From Hyphomonadaceae bacterium (GTDB taxonomy: Bacteria > Pseudomonadota > Alphaproteobacteria > Caulobacterales > Hyphomonadaceae): a stretch of 64,000 nucleotides of DNA. Position numbers and translations under genes: made by a program. Every line of letters begins with the position of its first letter. Position 1 is the stretch's first letter. The stretch lies in contig JANSYM010000005.1 of NCBI GenBank assembly GCA_024742355.1, positions 186,001-250,000 of the forward strand. The letters run 5' to 3'. Below the pieces are notes generated by a model. The model was given only the letters and a program-made list of their open reading frames with translations, was not told the DNA's origin and searched no databases. Below, in pieces: positions 1 to 9,057 of the stretch.

Positions 1-963
1 CTGGTGCGGACCCTGAAGCCGGTGCGGCGCGGAAACGGCGAGTTGAAACGGCTCTGGCTCGACTGGACCGGGCCGCTGGGGCTCGCCCGGGTGAAACGGG
101 TGGAAGAGCTGGCGCTCGAAATTCCGGTTACCCCGAACACGCGCTGGGTCCAGGAAGAGGCGGTGCGACTGTACACACGGGATGCTGATTTCGGCATCAA
201 GATGCAGCTTGAGCGCGGCGACGGGTCGGAGTTTGATGCCCTGCGCGAGTTTTCCACCGGCATGGACCGGCGCGCGATCGACTGGAAACACTCGGCGCGC
301 CACCGCCAGCTCCTGGCCAAGGAGTTCCGCACCGAGCGCAACCACAATATCGTCTTTGCCTTCGATACCGGACGTCTGATGTGCGAACCGCTGGGTGGGG
401 TGCCGAAGATTGACCGCGCCATCAACGCAGCGCTGCTGCTCGCCTATGTCTCGCTGCGCTCCGGCGACAAGACGGCTTTGTTCGGGTTTGACGCGACCCC
501 GACTGTGACCAGCAATGTGCTGAGCGGGGTCGGCGCCTTCCCGCATATGCAGCAGCTCGCCGCCAAGCTCGACTATTCAGTCGAGGAAGCCAATTACACG
601 CTGGCGCTGACCTCACTTGCGTCGCGGCTGGAGCGGCGCAGCCTGATTGTCTTGTTCACGGATTTTGTCGACACGATTTCTGCCGAGCTGATGCTGGAAA
701 ACGTCAAGCGCCTGATGGACCGCCATCTCATCATCTTCGCCTGTTTCGAGGATGAGCAACTGGCTGAGATGATCGACGCCGAGCCGCGCACCGCAGACCT
801 CGTATCGCGCGCCGTGATTGCCGATGGCCTCCTGAAGGAGCGCGAACTGGTCCTGCGCAAGCTCGAACATCTTGGCGTCCAGGTCATCCAGACCCGTCCT
901 GAACGGTTCAGCGCCGATCTGGTTTCGCGCTATCTCGATATCAAGCGGAGGGAGATGCTGTGA
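1..963 (+). CDS. DUF58 domain protein (5' end outside window)
   Basis: The open frame runs in from the left edge, so this is the C-terminal 320 residues of a longer protein. It shows the DUF58 core: an RRG segment followed by a P-x-GL turn, and a D-x-x-x-x-DWKHSAR-like block (IDWKHSARHRQLLAKEF), then a von Willebrand A-like fold with FAFDTGR. DUF58 proteins usually have two N-terminal membrane helices and sit in operons with a MoxR ATPase; both would lie upstream. The stop overlaps the GTG start of the next gene by 4 bp (GTGA), so the two are translationally coupled. Function is unproven; the family is linked to MoxR-dependent maturation or envelope stress. The family call is strong. The true start is not in the window. 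Confidence 0.85.
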   Translation: MVRTLKPVRRGNGELKRLWLDWTGPLGLARVKRVEELALEIPVTPNTRWVQEEAVRLYTRDADFGIKMQLERGDGSEFDALREFSTGMDRRAIDWKHSARHRQLLAKEFRTERNHNIVFAFDTGRLMCEPLGGVPKIDRAINAALLLAYVSLRSGDKTALFGFDATPTVTSNVLSGVGAFPHMQQLAAKLDYSVEEANYTLALTSLASRLERRSLIVLFTDFVDTISAELMLENVKRLMDRHLIIFACFEDEQLAEMIDAEPRTADLVSRAVIADGLLKERELVLRKLEHLGVQVIQTRPERFSADLVSRYLDIKRREML

Positions 964-1964
964 GTGATCGCGTGATGAAATCCTACCGCTTCCGCGAAGA
1001 GCGCGAAGCCGACTGGAAACAGCTTGAACAAATCATTCAGCGGGCTGAATCGCGCGGCGTTGGCGGACTTTCGGACCAGGACATGGAACGCCTGCCAGGT
1101 CTGTATCGTCAGGCCGTGTCGTCGCTTTCCGTCGCCCGGACCATCTCGCTCGACCAGAATGTGGTCGCCTATCTCGAGACGCTCTGTGCCCGTGCTTATT
1201 TCTTCGTCTATGGCACCCGATCGCGGATGGGCGAGCGCATCGCGCAATTCTTTGCCCGGGACTGGGCGACGGCGGTGAGCGCCGCGCGCGGGCCGACCTT
1301 GCTGGCATTCCTGTGCCTGTTCGGCGGGGCCCTGCTCGCTTTCTTCCTGACCCTGAATGACAATGAATGGTACTGGACCTTCCATGGCGGCTGGGATTCG
1401 CGCAATCCGAACGCCACCTATGATGAGCTCCGGGCGACACTGTATGAGACCGATCGAAACATTGTCGACATGCTTGGCGCGTTTGCGGCGCAGCTCTTCT
1501 CGCACAATAGCGGCATAGCGATTTTTGCCTTCGCGCTGGGCTTTGCGTTCGGCATCCCGACAGCGGTCCTGCTGATCTATAATGGCGTCTATCTTGGCAG
1601 TTTCTATGCCGTGTTCTGGCAGAAGGGGCTGGCTTACGAGCTCACCGGCTGGCTTCTCATCCATGGCGTCACGGAACTGTTCGCGGTCATCCTGGCAGGC
1701 GCTGCCGGCTTCATGATTGGCGGCGCCGTCGCCTTTCCCGGACGCAAACCACGCATGCAATCCATGCGCGAAGCCGGGGAGAAAGCCGCGATGGTGATCA
1801 TTGGCGCGGTCGTGATGCTGTTCATCGCCGCCCTGCTCGAAGGCTTTGGGCGCCAGCTGATCAATAGCGACACGGTCCGCTACACGATTGCCGGCTCAAG
1901 CCTGATCTTCTGGCTTGGCTATTTCTATCTGCCGCGCCGCACGGTGGGGGATCGCCGTGACTGA
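960..1964 (+). CDS. SpoIIM-like (stage II sporulation M family) membrane protein
   Basis: 334 residues, GTG start overlapping the DUF58 stop, with a GGAGGGA ribosome site just upstream. The N-terminal third is soluble and helical. Hydrophobic segments follow, around residues 115-130, 170-200, 205-225, 230-255, 275-295 and 305-325. This layout is typical of the SpoIIM/DUF95 family, which in Gram-negative bacteria has nothing to do with sporulation and accompanies MoxR/DUF58/RDD genes. A hydrophilic periplasm-sized loop between the first helices carries a WYWTFHGGWD stretch. Its role is unknown; context suggests it forms a membrane module with its two neighbours. Confidence 0.8.
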   Translation: MSDRVMKSYRFREEREADWKQLEQIIQRAESRGVGGLSDQDMERLPGLYRQAVSSLSVARTISLDQNVVAYLETLCARAYFFVYGTRSRMGERIAQFFARDWATAVSAARGPTLLAFLCLFGGALLAFFLTLNDNEWYWTFHGGWDSRNPNATYDELRATLYETDRNIVDMLGAFAAQLFSHNSGIAIFAFALGFAFGIPTAVLLIYNGVYLGSFYAVFWQKGLAYELTGWLLIHGVTELFAVILAGAAGFMIGGAVAFPGRKPRMQSMREAGEKAAMVIIGAVVMLFIAALLEGFGRQLINSDTVRYTIAGSSLIFWLGYFYLPRRTVGDRRD

Positions 1965-2892
1965 AGCCGCCATTCCGCCGCCCAATATTGTCGAAGAAGG
2001 CAAACGCCGCCGCGCACGGATACGGGCGCGCGCAGCTGAAGAGAAACGCGTTCGCACCCTGGTGACGCCTGAGGGAGCGGCGCTGAACCTCAAGATCTCG
2101 ACCTTCGGGGAGCGGCTGGGCGCCTTCATCCTCGATGTGTCCCTGCAATTCATCATCATGTTCTCGATCATTTTCGCGATCGCGTTCATTGCCGGCGCGT
2201 TTGATTTCAATGGCTGGCAGATTGCCTGGGCCGTGGCCATGGTGCTGATTTTCTTCGTCCGCAATTTCTATTTCATATTCTTCGAAATCGGTCGCAAAGC
2301 CGCGACGCCGGGCAAGCGCGCACTGGGCCTCAGGGTCGCCGATCGCCAGGGCGGGCGCCTGACCGCAAATGCCGTGATCGCCCGCAATTTCATGCGCGAA
2401 CTGGAATTCTTCCTGCCGCTTTCGGTCCTGTTCAGTTTCGGGGCGGAGGGCGTGGCCGGCTGGGTCAACTGGCTGCTGCTCATCTGGTGCGGAATCTTCG
2501 TCCTGTTTCCGCTATTCAACAAGGACAAGCTTCGTATTGGTGACCTCGTCGCCGGGACCACGGTGATCCATGCGCCGAAAGTGCAGTTGCTGGATGACAT
2601 CGCCTCCGCCGCGCCAACGCGCGACACGGCCAGCACGATCGTGTTCACACCGGCTCAGCTCGAAGTCTATGGCATTCACGAGCTGCATGTCCTGGAGGAC
2701 GTTCTGCGCCAGTCGACACCTGAGATCAAACGCAATGTCGCCAACCGGATCGCGACCAAGATTGGTTATACGCCGCAGGCCGGAGAGACCGATATTGCCT
2801 TCCTCGAAGCCTTTTATGCCGGTCTGCGTCGCCATCTGGAGCAGCGCATGCTGTTCGGGCAGCGCAAGGAAGACAAATATGATCAGCGCTAG
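1957..2892 (+). CDS. RDD family membrane protein
   Basis: 311 residues from GTG 1957, which overlaps the SpoIIM-like stop by 8 bp; a GGGGGA purine run precedes it. An in-frame ATG 42 bp upstream lies inside the previous gene and is less likely. A basic N-terminus is followed by hydrophobic spans near residues 53-75, 80-100 and 160-190. The RDD signature is recognisable (ATPGKRALGLRV, then D-R/IGDLVAGT near residue 200). The last 110 residues are soluble, with DTASTIVFTPAQLE. RDD proteins are membrane proteins of mostly unknown function; the DUF58-SpoIIM-RDD order is a recurrent proteobacterial cluster. This is the last gene of the operon. Confidence 0.82.
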   Translation: MTEAAIPPPNIVEEGKRRRARIRARAAEEKRVRTLVTPEGAALNLKISTFGERLGAFILDVSLQFIIMFSIIFAIAFIAGAFDFNGWQIAWAVAMVLIFFVRNFYFIFFEIGRKAATPGKRALGLRVADRQGGRLTANAVIARNFMRELEFFLPLSVLFSFGAEGVAGWVNWLLLIWCGIFVLFPLFNKDKLRIGDLVAGTTVIHAPKVQLLDDIASAAPTRDTASTIVFTPAQLEVYGIHELHVLEDVLRQSTPEIKRNVANRIATKIGYTPQAGETDIAFLEAFYAGLRRHLEQRMLFGQRKEDKYDQR

Positions 2893-2970
2893 CCAAGGCG
2901 CAGGGGCTCAACTATTGGTCTGGATATTGCACCCCTGAAACCCGAATGATCGATTGTAACGGCAGGTATT

Positions 2971-3924
2971 ATGCACCTCACTCCTCGAGTTCTTGTCAGC
3001 GGCGGCGCTGGATTCATTGGCAGTCACTTGTGTGATCGGCTGATCGAAAAAGGCTATGAAGTCCTTTGTGTCGATAATTTCTTCACCGGCACGCGCGCCA
3101 ATATCGTCCATTTGCTGGACTCGAAATCGTTCGAGCTGATGCGCCATGATGTGACCTTCCCGCTCTTTGTCGAGGTCGATCAGATCTACAATATGGCCTG
3201 CCCGGCGAGCCCGATTCACTACCAGTTCGACCCGGTTCAGACGACCAAGACGTCCGTGCACGGCGCAATCAATATGCTCGGCCTCGCCAAGCGCACCAAG
3301 GCCCGCATTCTGCAGGCCTCGACCTCCGAAGTGTATGGCGATCCAAGCGTGCATCCGCAGGAAGAGAGCTATTGGGGCAACGTCAACCCGATCGGCCCGC
3401 GCTCTTGCTATGATGAAGGCAAACGCTGCGCCGAGACGCTGTTTTTCGACTATTACCGTCAGCACAATCTCGACATCAAAGTTGCGCGCATCTTCAACAC
3501 CTATGGCCCGCGCATGCATCCCAATGATGGCCGCGTGGTCTCCAATTTCATCGTCCAGGCCCTGAAGGGCGAAGACATTACCCTGTATGGCGACGGCCAG
3601 CAGACGCGCAGCTTCTGCTATGTCGATGACCTGGTCGATGGGCTGATCCGCCTGATGGAAAGCCCGGACGGCGTTACCGGCCCGATCAATCTCGGCAATC
3701 CGGGTGAGTTCACGATCAAGGAACTGGCCGAGAATGTCATCGATCTCACCGGATCAAGGTCGAAAATGGTCAACAAGCCGCTGCCGCAGGACGATCCGCG
3801 CCAGCGTCAGCCCGACATTACGCGGGCCAAGACGCAGCTCGACTGGACACCTGACATCGCCTTGCGCGACGGGCTGACCAAGACCATCGCCTATTTCGAC
3901 AATCTGTTGAAACAGCAGGCCTAG
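2971..3924 (+). CDS. uxs: UDP-glucuronate decarboxylase (UDP-xylose synthase)
   Basis: 317 residues of the extended SDR fold. Visible features are the NAD-binding [10 protein letters not shown] at residues 11-20, [17 protein letters not shown], the catalytic Tyr-x-x-x-Lys in CYDEGKR (about residue 147), [11 protein letters not shown] and the C-terminal [10 protein letters not shown]. These match the UXS group, which converts UDP-glucuronate to UDP-xylose for surface polysaccharides. The AGG in GGCAGGTATT lies just before the ATG. The gene has its own 78-bp leader after the RDD gene. It shares a CTAG stop overlap with the convergent kinase. It is the only sugar-nucleotide enzyme near the polysaccharide-export genes at 8-11 kb. 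Confidence 0.9.
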   Translation: MHLTPRVLVSGGAGFIGSHLCDRLIEKGYEVLCVDNFFTGTRANIVHLLDSKSFELMRHDVTFPLFVEVDQIYNMACPASPIHYQFDPVQTTKTSVHGAINMLGLAKRTKARILQASTSEVYGDPSVHPQEESYWGNVNPIGPRSCYDEGKRCAETLFFDYYRQHNLDIKVARIFNTYGPRMHPNDGRVVSNFIVQALKGEDITLYGDGQQTRSFCYVDDLVDGLIRLMESPDGVTGPINLGNPGEFTIKELAENVIDLTGSRSKMVNKPLPQDDPRQRQPDITRAKTQLDWTPDIALRDGLTKTIAYFDNLLKQQA

Positions 3925-4664
3925 CCGCGCGCCCAGCGATCCGCTGAAATCGATACCGCGTGGTCAGCATCCTTCTTGACCACCAGGTCCGCATGCGCCC
4001 GCAAAGGCAGGATGTGGTTTTCCAGATTTGGCAGATTGATCGCGGCCCAGACCGATTTGGCAAATGCGATCAGCTCGTCTTCTGACATGTGCCGGAATTG
4101 CGCGTAGAAACTCGTCGGATCGTGCTCGGCCGCGTGCCAGAAGCGGAGGAACCGCTCGAGAAACCAGCCCTCAATATGCGCCAGTTCGGCATCGAGATAG
4201 ATCAGCAGATCGGGCTCGTGCGGCGCGGCCTCTGCAGCGGCGCGGGGTTCAAACCCAAGGCCTTCCAGGATGAGAATGTCCGGGTCATCTATGGTCCGCG
4301 TCAGGGCCGGATCCGGATCGAAGGTGATGTGACTATAGCCCGGAAAATCCGTTGCTGTGGTGCGCACCGACTCGATCGCCGCCCGCATTGCGGCGCGGTC
4401 ATAGGTTTCCGGAAAGCCCTTGCGCTGAAACAGACCCTGTTCGCGCAAATAGTCGGTCGGGAACAGGAATCCATCCGTCGCCACTGTATCCACGTCGAAA
4501 GCGGGCTCCAAGCTCTGCTCGAGATGCCGCGCCAACGTGCTCTTTCCAGAGGCGACAGACCCGGTTAGCGCGATGACCATATCCGGCCGATCTGTCTTGA
4601 TCTCGCGAAGACGGTCAGCGACCGCTTCGATGCCAACCGTCATCGGATAGTCTGGTGTCGCCAT
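3921..4664 (-). CDS. Type I pantothenate kinase-like protein (CoaA family)
   Basis: 247 residues from the ATG at 4664, chosen because GGAGG sits 6 bp upstream; an in-frame ATG at 4691 has none. The P-loop GSVASGKST lies at about residues 35-43. [17 protein letters not shown], the YSH segment, [12 protein letters not shown], the [19 protein letters not shown] tract and DHAVSIS follow in the order found in CoaA, which phosphorylates pantothenate in the first step of CoA synthesis. It is shorter than E. coli CoaA (about 316 residues), mostly at the N-terminus. That and its lone position suggest a paralogue that might use another substrate. Family certain, substrate inferred. Confidence 0.72.
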   Translation of the reverse strand: MATPDYPMTVGIEAVADRLREIKTDRPDMVIALTGSVASGKSTLARHLEQSLEPAFDVDTVATDGFLFPTDYLREQGLFQRKGFPETYDRAAMRAAIESVRTTATDFPGYSHITFDPDPALTRTIDDPDILILEGLGFEPRAAAEAAPHEPDLLIYLDAELAHIEGWFLERFLRFWHAAEHDPTSFYAQFRHMSEDELIAFAKSVWAAINLPNLENHILPLRAHADLVVKKDADHAVSISADRWARG

Positions 4665-4704
4665 CAATGCCTCCGCGCTGTTCGGACGCATCTAAGCAGA
4701 GCTG

Positions 4705-5580
4705 TCAGGGCGTGCCAAGAAAGCGCTCCAGCTGGCTCATGAAGTCTTCGAACTGATCATGGTGCAGCCAGTGCCCGGCCTCTTCAATCAGGCTCACCGT
4801 GGCGTTCTGGAACGGCGCGGCCCGGCCATCTTCGGCCGGATTGGAGGCCCAACTATTGGCGCCATAGACGAGCCAGGTCGGGCAGGTAATCTGCGTCCAC
4901 AGGTGCACAAAATCCTCGTGCGTAATATCGGAGGGGGACCGCCCCAGCCCGGCTGGATCATAGGCCCAGCTGACGGTGCCGTCGGCATTCGTCTTCACCC
5001 CGGTTTCGGTCAGGTGGTGAATGAGCTCATCTGGAAGGTGCGTGAACGCGGCTTGCATTCGCGCCTTGGCGACATCGAGATTCTCCATGACCCGCGCCGA
5101 CCGGCCAGAGAGCTGGCGGCGCTGATCGACCCAGTTGGTCAGTCGTTCGGTCACCGATTGCGCCTTGCGCTCAGCCAGCATTTTGGGCGACGGGCCGAGC
5201 CCTTCAATCGAGACCAGCTTTTCAATCTGGTCCGGATACAGACCCGCATAGCGCAATGTGATGTTCCCGCCGAGCGAGTGCCCCATCAGGGTGAATCGGC
5301 TGAGCCCCAGATGATCGACCAGACTGGCCAGGTCAAAGACATGGTCCATGACCCCATAATCGCCATCGCTGACCCAGTCGCTTTCGCCATGGCCGCGCAA
5401 GTCATGCGCGAAGACGCGATAGGTCTGGCTGAGCCGGGCCGCAACCGCGTCCCAGCTGCGTTTCTGGTCACGCCCGCCATGTACCAGTAGCAAAGGCGGC
5501 GCGCCTGCATCGCCCCACTCAGCGTAAGCCAGACTGAGGCGTTGTGAGGGAAAGCGGTCAGTTCGTTTGGGAGCAGTCAT
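4705..5580 (-). CDS. Alpha/beta hydrolase
   Basis: 291 residues with the classic alpha/beta-hydrolase order. The HGG oxyanion region (LLLVHGGRDQKRSW) is near residue 34 and DLRGHGESD near 60. The nucleophile elbow GHSLGG (Ser about residue 100) comes next, then a helical cap around residues 130-190, an acid-bearing strand after CPTWLVYGAN, and the catalytic His in EEAGHWLHHDQ near residue 270. Substrate cannot be read from sequence; epoxide hydrolases, esterases and C-C hydrolases share this pattern. No good ribosome site is visible before the ATG. It is on the same strand as the CoaA-like gene with a 40-bp gap, so it may be the first gene of that unit. Confidence 0.82.
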   Translation of the reverse strand: MTAPKRTDRFPSQRLSLAYAEWGDAGAPPLLLVHGGRDQKRSWDAVAARLSQTYRVFAHDLRGHGESDWVSDGDYGVMDHVFDLASLVDHLGLSRFTLMGHSLGGNITLRYAGLYPDQIEKLVSIEGLGPSPKMLAERKAQSVTERLTNWVDQRRQLSGRSARVMENLDVAKARMQAAFTHLPDELIHHLTETGVKTNADGTVSWAYDPAGLGRSPSDITHEDFVHLWTQITCPTWLVYGANSWASNPAEDGRAAPFQNATVSLIEEAGHWLHHDQFEDFMSQLERFLGTP

Positions 5581-5691
5581 GCCGGTTAGCTAGTGTCTCC
5601 GGCGCGCGATGGCGACCCCTGCTGCCGGGGAAACCTTGCAAGTCGTGTCCGGGCTTGCCACATGGCCGCCTTCCTTTCTATGGAGAGCGTG

Positions 5692-6615
5692 ATGACGCCG
5701 ACCAATGTGCCGCTTGATGATTTTGTTGCCGGATTCAGCCCGCAGGGCTTGCCCGTGCGTGGACGGGTGATCCGTCTGTCCGAGCAGAGCATCTCACCGA
5801 TCCTCAAGCGACACGCCTATCCTGATCATCTTGCGGAGATCCTCGGCGAAGCGGTGATGCTGTCGGCGCTGGTTGGCTCCGGCATGAAATTCCAGGGCAA
5901 GGTGATGGCGCAGGCAGAAGGCGATGGTCCGCTCTCCATGCTGGTCGGCGAATATACGAAAGCTGGCGGATTGCGCGGCTATGCCCGACACGAACCCGAG
6001 CGCTGGGCCTGGCTCGACAAGGTCAATAAAGGCGAGAAGCCGCATATGCCGCAACTCTTCGGCGCGACCGGACGGCTAGGCCTGATCATCGTCTATGACA
6101 ATACCGAAATGAAGCCCTATCAGGGCATTGTCCCACTGGTGAAAGGCTCTCTGGCCGAATGCGCACAGGATTATTTCCGCCGCTCCGAGCAGGTCGATAC
6201 GCTGCTGCGCCTCGCGGTGCACAAGGATGAGAATGGCAATTGGCGGGCCGGCGGCATGATGATCCAGAAGATCGCGGGCGACGATGCCCGCGGCGACACG
6301 GATGACGGCTGGCGCGAAGCCGAAGCGCTGTTTTCCACGCTCACCGAAGAAGAACTGACCGACCCGGCCGTGCCAGCCCCGGACCTGGTCTATCGCCTGT
6401 TCCATGAAGGCGGTGTGGCGATGGATACTGATGCTCAGGCGCTGGACGATGTCTGTACGTGCAGCCGCGAACGCCTGGTCGGGACGCTGCAGGGCATGGC
6501 AGATGAGAGCCTGCGCGAAATGGTTGAACCGGATGGCACGCTGCAGGTCGACTGCCAATTCTGCTCGCGGGCCTATACAATCTCGATCGAAGAAGTGACG
6601 CGCGCGGCGAACTAG
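5692..6615 (+). CDS. hslO: Hsp33 redox-regulated chaperone
   Basis: 307 residues from ATG 5692, which follows GGAGAG at good spacing; upstream in-frame ATGs lack one. The N-terminal domain carries FLPVRGRVIRL-like and GGLRGYAR segments. The C-terminal redox switch has the four zinc cysteines as VCTCSRERL and, about 30 residues later, DCQFCSRAY, the CxC...CxxC pattern of HslO. Hsp33 is a cytoplasmic holdase activated when oxidation releases zinc. It stands alone on this strand. With rpoH, clpB and GST elsewhere in the window it adds to the stress genes. Confidence 0.95.
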   Translation: MTPTNVPLDDFVAGFSPQGLPVRGRVIRLSEQSISPILKRHAYPDHLAEILGEAVMLSALVGSGMKFQGKVMAQAEGDGPLSMLVGEYTKAGGLRGYARHEPERWAWLDKVNKGEKPHMPQLFGATGRLGLIIVYDNTEMKPYQGIVPLVKGSLAECAQDYFRRSEQVDTLLRLAVHKDENGNWRAGGMMIQKIAGDDARGDTDDGWREAEALFSTLTEEELTDPAVPAPDLVYRLFHEGGVAMDTDAQALDDVCTCSRERLVGTLQGMADESLREMVEPDGTLQVDCQFCSRAYTISIEEVTRAAN

Positions 6616-6713
6616 CCGGCGCTCAGCCACGCTCTGGTTAGAATAGCTACACCAAAAAATACCATACAAACTCAAGAGCTTTGTGCTAAGCCCCGGATAT
6701 GGAGGTGGATCAC

Positions 6714-7181
6714 ATGACGGACAGTCCTGCGCTCAAACTGGATGGGTTTTTGCCTTATCGTCTCTCAGTCTTGTCGAACGCGGTTTCGAGCAAGATTGCC
6801 GCGATATATGAGCGCGAATTCGAATTGTCTGTCTGGCAATGGCGCATCATCGCCGTCCTCGGTGAGCGTGAAGGTCTGACCAGCACTGAAGTGGCGCAGC
6901 GTACGCTGATGGACAAGCCGACCGTCAGTCGCGCCGCCGCGAGCCTGATCGAGCGTGGTATCCTGGAACGCCATATCGATGCCGATGATCGCCGCAGAGC
7001 CCCGATGCGGCTGACCGAAGAGGGTCAGGCCATCTATGCTGCGGTCATTCCACGCGCGCTGGAAAACGAACGTGAGCTACTCGACGCCCTGACAGCAGAC
7101 GAAGCCGAGACGCTGCACGCGTTGCTTAGCCGACTGTCCATGGTCGTCTCTCCGGACAACCCGCTATGGGGCGACGCCTAA
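6714..7181 (+). CDS. MarR family transcriptional regulator
   Basis: 155 residues from ATG 6714, 8 bp after GGAGG; an ATG at 6699 overlaps that ribosome site and is rejected. The winged helix is clear: SVWQWRIIAVLGE, TSTEVAQRTLMDKPTVSRAAASLIERGILER as the helix-turn-helix with recognition helix, then the DADDRRRAPMRLTEEG wing. Flanking helices would form the dimer interface. MarR proteins usually repress a neighbouring gene and respond to small phenolics or oxidants. The next gene (DUF3137) starts 18 bp later and is the likely partner. No clear operator was identified. Confidence 0.9.
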   Translation: MTDSPALKLDGFLPYRLSVLSNAVSSKIAAIYEREFELSVWQWRIIAVLGEREGLTSTEVAQRTLMDKPTVSRAAASLIERGILERHIDADDRRRAPMRLTEEGQAIYAAVIPRALENERELLDALTADEAETLHALLSRLSMVVSPDNPLWGDA

Positions 7182-7199
7182 GCCTGCAAGGAGACACGC

Positions 7200-8291
7200 A
7201 TGTCAAACCCGCTGATGGACGCCATTTTTTCGGGAATCACATCGCAGCGGCCTGAGTTCAAGAATGCGCGGAAAACCTGGACCGACACCCTGGAGCCGGC
7301 ACTCACAGCCCGAGAAACCGAACGCAAGGCGACGATTTCAAAAGCGCGAAAACGGACCATCGGCACCGCCTTGATTGTCGGCGCATTCGCCTTGATCGCC
7401 CTGTTCGCCACGCGTGGTGGTGGCACCATGTTCATCCTCATCGCCTCAGCAGCGATCACCGCGATCGCCAGCGGCGCGGCCTGGATTCCACTGTTCGCGA
7501 TGAAGTCAGAGACCAAGCAGCTGGTCGTCGGATCCGCCGCTGAGGCGTTCGGCTTCAAGTACGAAACCCTGCATCCAGATGTCGACGGTGTCGCTGACTG
7601 GAAGAGCGCGGGCGCGTGGATCAAGGCGCAATCTTCAAACCAGGCCGCCGCGAAACTGTTTGGCGGTGCGAATGACGATCCGGCGCCGACACCGGCCTTT
7701 GAAGTGCTCAAGGCATCGCGCCTGCTGCCCAGCTATGACAGCCGCAAATTCGAAGACCTGATCGAAGGCGATCGCGCCGAGACGCATTTCTCCCTGGTCG
7801 AGTGCAAGCTCACTGAACAGCGAGGCTCAGGCAAGAATCGCCGAACCGTGACGACGTTTCAGGGCCTGCTCTTCCACATCGAATACCCGGAGCGCTTCCT
7901 GGGGCGTACCCTGATCGCACGGCAGGGCTGGTGGAAAGGCTTCTTCGGCGACAAGGAGCTCCAGAAAGTCGACCTTGTCGCGAAAGAGCTCGAAGACAAT
8001 TTCACCATCTACTCCAATGATCAGGTCGAGGCGCGGGCGCTGCTGACACCCGACCGGATGGAGCGACTGATTGCCCTGGAGCGCCATTTCAAAGGCGGCA
8101 AGCTGCGCGGCATCTTTGAAGGCGACCATCTGACCCTGGCACTCGAGGCCGATGACCAGTTCGAAGCCGGCTCGATCTGGAAACCACTGGTCGACCCGGA
8201 GCGCTATATCACGGCGCTCACGGAAATTGGCCTGGTCTGCGATGTGATTGACGGCTTCCTCACCCGCGAATGGGTGAAGGACAAACTCTAG
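7200..8291 (+). CDS. DUF3137 domain membrane protein
   Basis: 363 residues, with AAGGAGA before the ATG. Two adjacent hydrophobic spans (about residues 58-76 and 80-100) follow a basic amphipathic N-terminus. The remaining 250 residues are soluble and match DUF3137: FEDLIEGDRAETHFSLVECKL, FQGLLFHIEYP, FTIYSNDQVEARALLTP and a late EAGSIWKPL. The family has no established function; such proteins often accompany LemA-like or stress genes. It is probably co-transcribed with the marR gene and shares a CTAG stop overlap with the convergent ATPase gene. Confidence 0.75.
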   Translation: MSNPLMDAIFSGITSQRPEFKNARKTWTDTLEPALTARETERKATISKARKRTIGTALIVGAFALIALFATRGGGTMFILIASAAITAIASGAAWIPLFAMKSETKQLVVGSAAEAFGFKYETLHPDVDGVADWKSAGAWIKAQSSNQAAAKLFGGANDDPAPTPAFEVLKASRLLPSYDSRKFEDLIEGDRAETHFSLVECKLTEQRGSGKNRRTVTTFQGLLFHIEYPERFLGRTLIARQGWWKGFFGDKELQKVDLVAKELEDNFTIYSNDQVEARALLTPDRMERLIALERHFKGGKLRGIFEGDHLTLALEADDQFEAGSIWKPLVDPERYITALTEIGLVCDVIDGFLTREWVKDKL

Positions 8292-8980
8292 GCAGAGACC
8301 CGATCCGCAAACCGCGCGTCGCCGCCGACCTTGTTGAGGACGGCGCCGATAACATTTCCGCCGCGGGCCAGAAGATCCCGCCGCGCCATATCGACCATTT
8401 CAGGACTGGTACGATCCGCCTCGACGACGAGGATGATGGCATCGGCTTGATCAATCATCGAGAAGGCCGCGCTTGAGCGCTCCAGAGACGGTGCGTCGAC
8501 CACCACCCAGTCCGCAATCTTGCGAACGGCAGACCACCAGGCCGGGCTCGCCTGTAGCTTCACCTTCTGCCCTGCATTAAGGCGCTCATTGCGAAAGCGG
8601 GTGATCAGTAATGGCAGGCCGTCAATATCATGCGCTGTCAGCAGCTTGTTCTGTTTCACATCAACCAGGCGCGGCGACACCGAGTAGATCGGATCCTGGC
8701 GCAGCGAAGCATCATAGGCACGGCCCGGCCGCCCGATGTCGCGCGCAAATCGACGCTCAAAGCCGCGAAAGACCGGATTCTGTTGCAAGTCGAGATCAAC
8801 CAGCCAGGCCCGCGTCTCTGACCGGCGCGCTGCCAGGCAGGCAAAGCTCGAGGCCACGCTGGTCGTGCCTTCGCCGGTCTGGGCGGAAACGAACAGGATC
8901 ACGCGCCCGCCTTCGCCCGTCGTCGGCACACGCGTCGCGGTTCGCCAGATCGGCTCAAGGTCTTCGCGAAGATCGCGCAT
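8288..8980 (-). CDS. CpsD/CapB-like ATPase with degenerate P-loop (polysaccharide co-polymerase partner)
   Basis: 230 residues from ATG 8980 (weak ribosome site). The fold resembles the cytoplasmic ATPase or BY-kinase half of Wzc-type systems: ILFVSAQTGEGTTSVASSFA at the P-loop position, AWLVDLDLQQNP at the Walker A' position, DWVVVDAPSL at Walker B, then ADAIILVVEADRT and GAVLNK. The P-loop reads GEGTTS where active enzymes have GEGKS/T, so the catalytic lysine is absent. There is no tyrosine-rich tail. It is therefore likely a non-kinase or inactive partner. It lies 77 bp downstream of the chain-length gene on the same strand, so they form one operon. Confidence 0.72.
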   Translation of the reverse strand: MRDLREDLEPIWRTATRVPTTGEGGRVILFVSAQTGEGTTSVASSFACLAARRSETRAWLVDLDLQQNPVFRGFERRFARDIGRPGRAYDASLRQDPIYSVSPRLVDVKQNKLLTAHDIDGLPLLITRFRNERLNAGQKVKLQASPAWWSAVRKIADWVVVDAPSLERSSAAFSMIDQADAIILVVEADRTSPEMVDMARRDLLARGGNVIGAVLNKVGGDARFADRVSA

Positions 8981-9057
8981 GGGCGGGCAAGCCTTCAGTC
9001 TGTACCGGCGAGCCCTAGCATGGTCTTGGTTAACGGGGGTTTGCGCGCCTTTAACTC

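Noticed and set aside
930-1760. 276-codon open frame antisense to the SpoIIM-like gene
   Set aside because: Charged low-complexity translation without domain; the sense gene is well supported.
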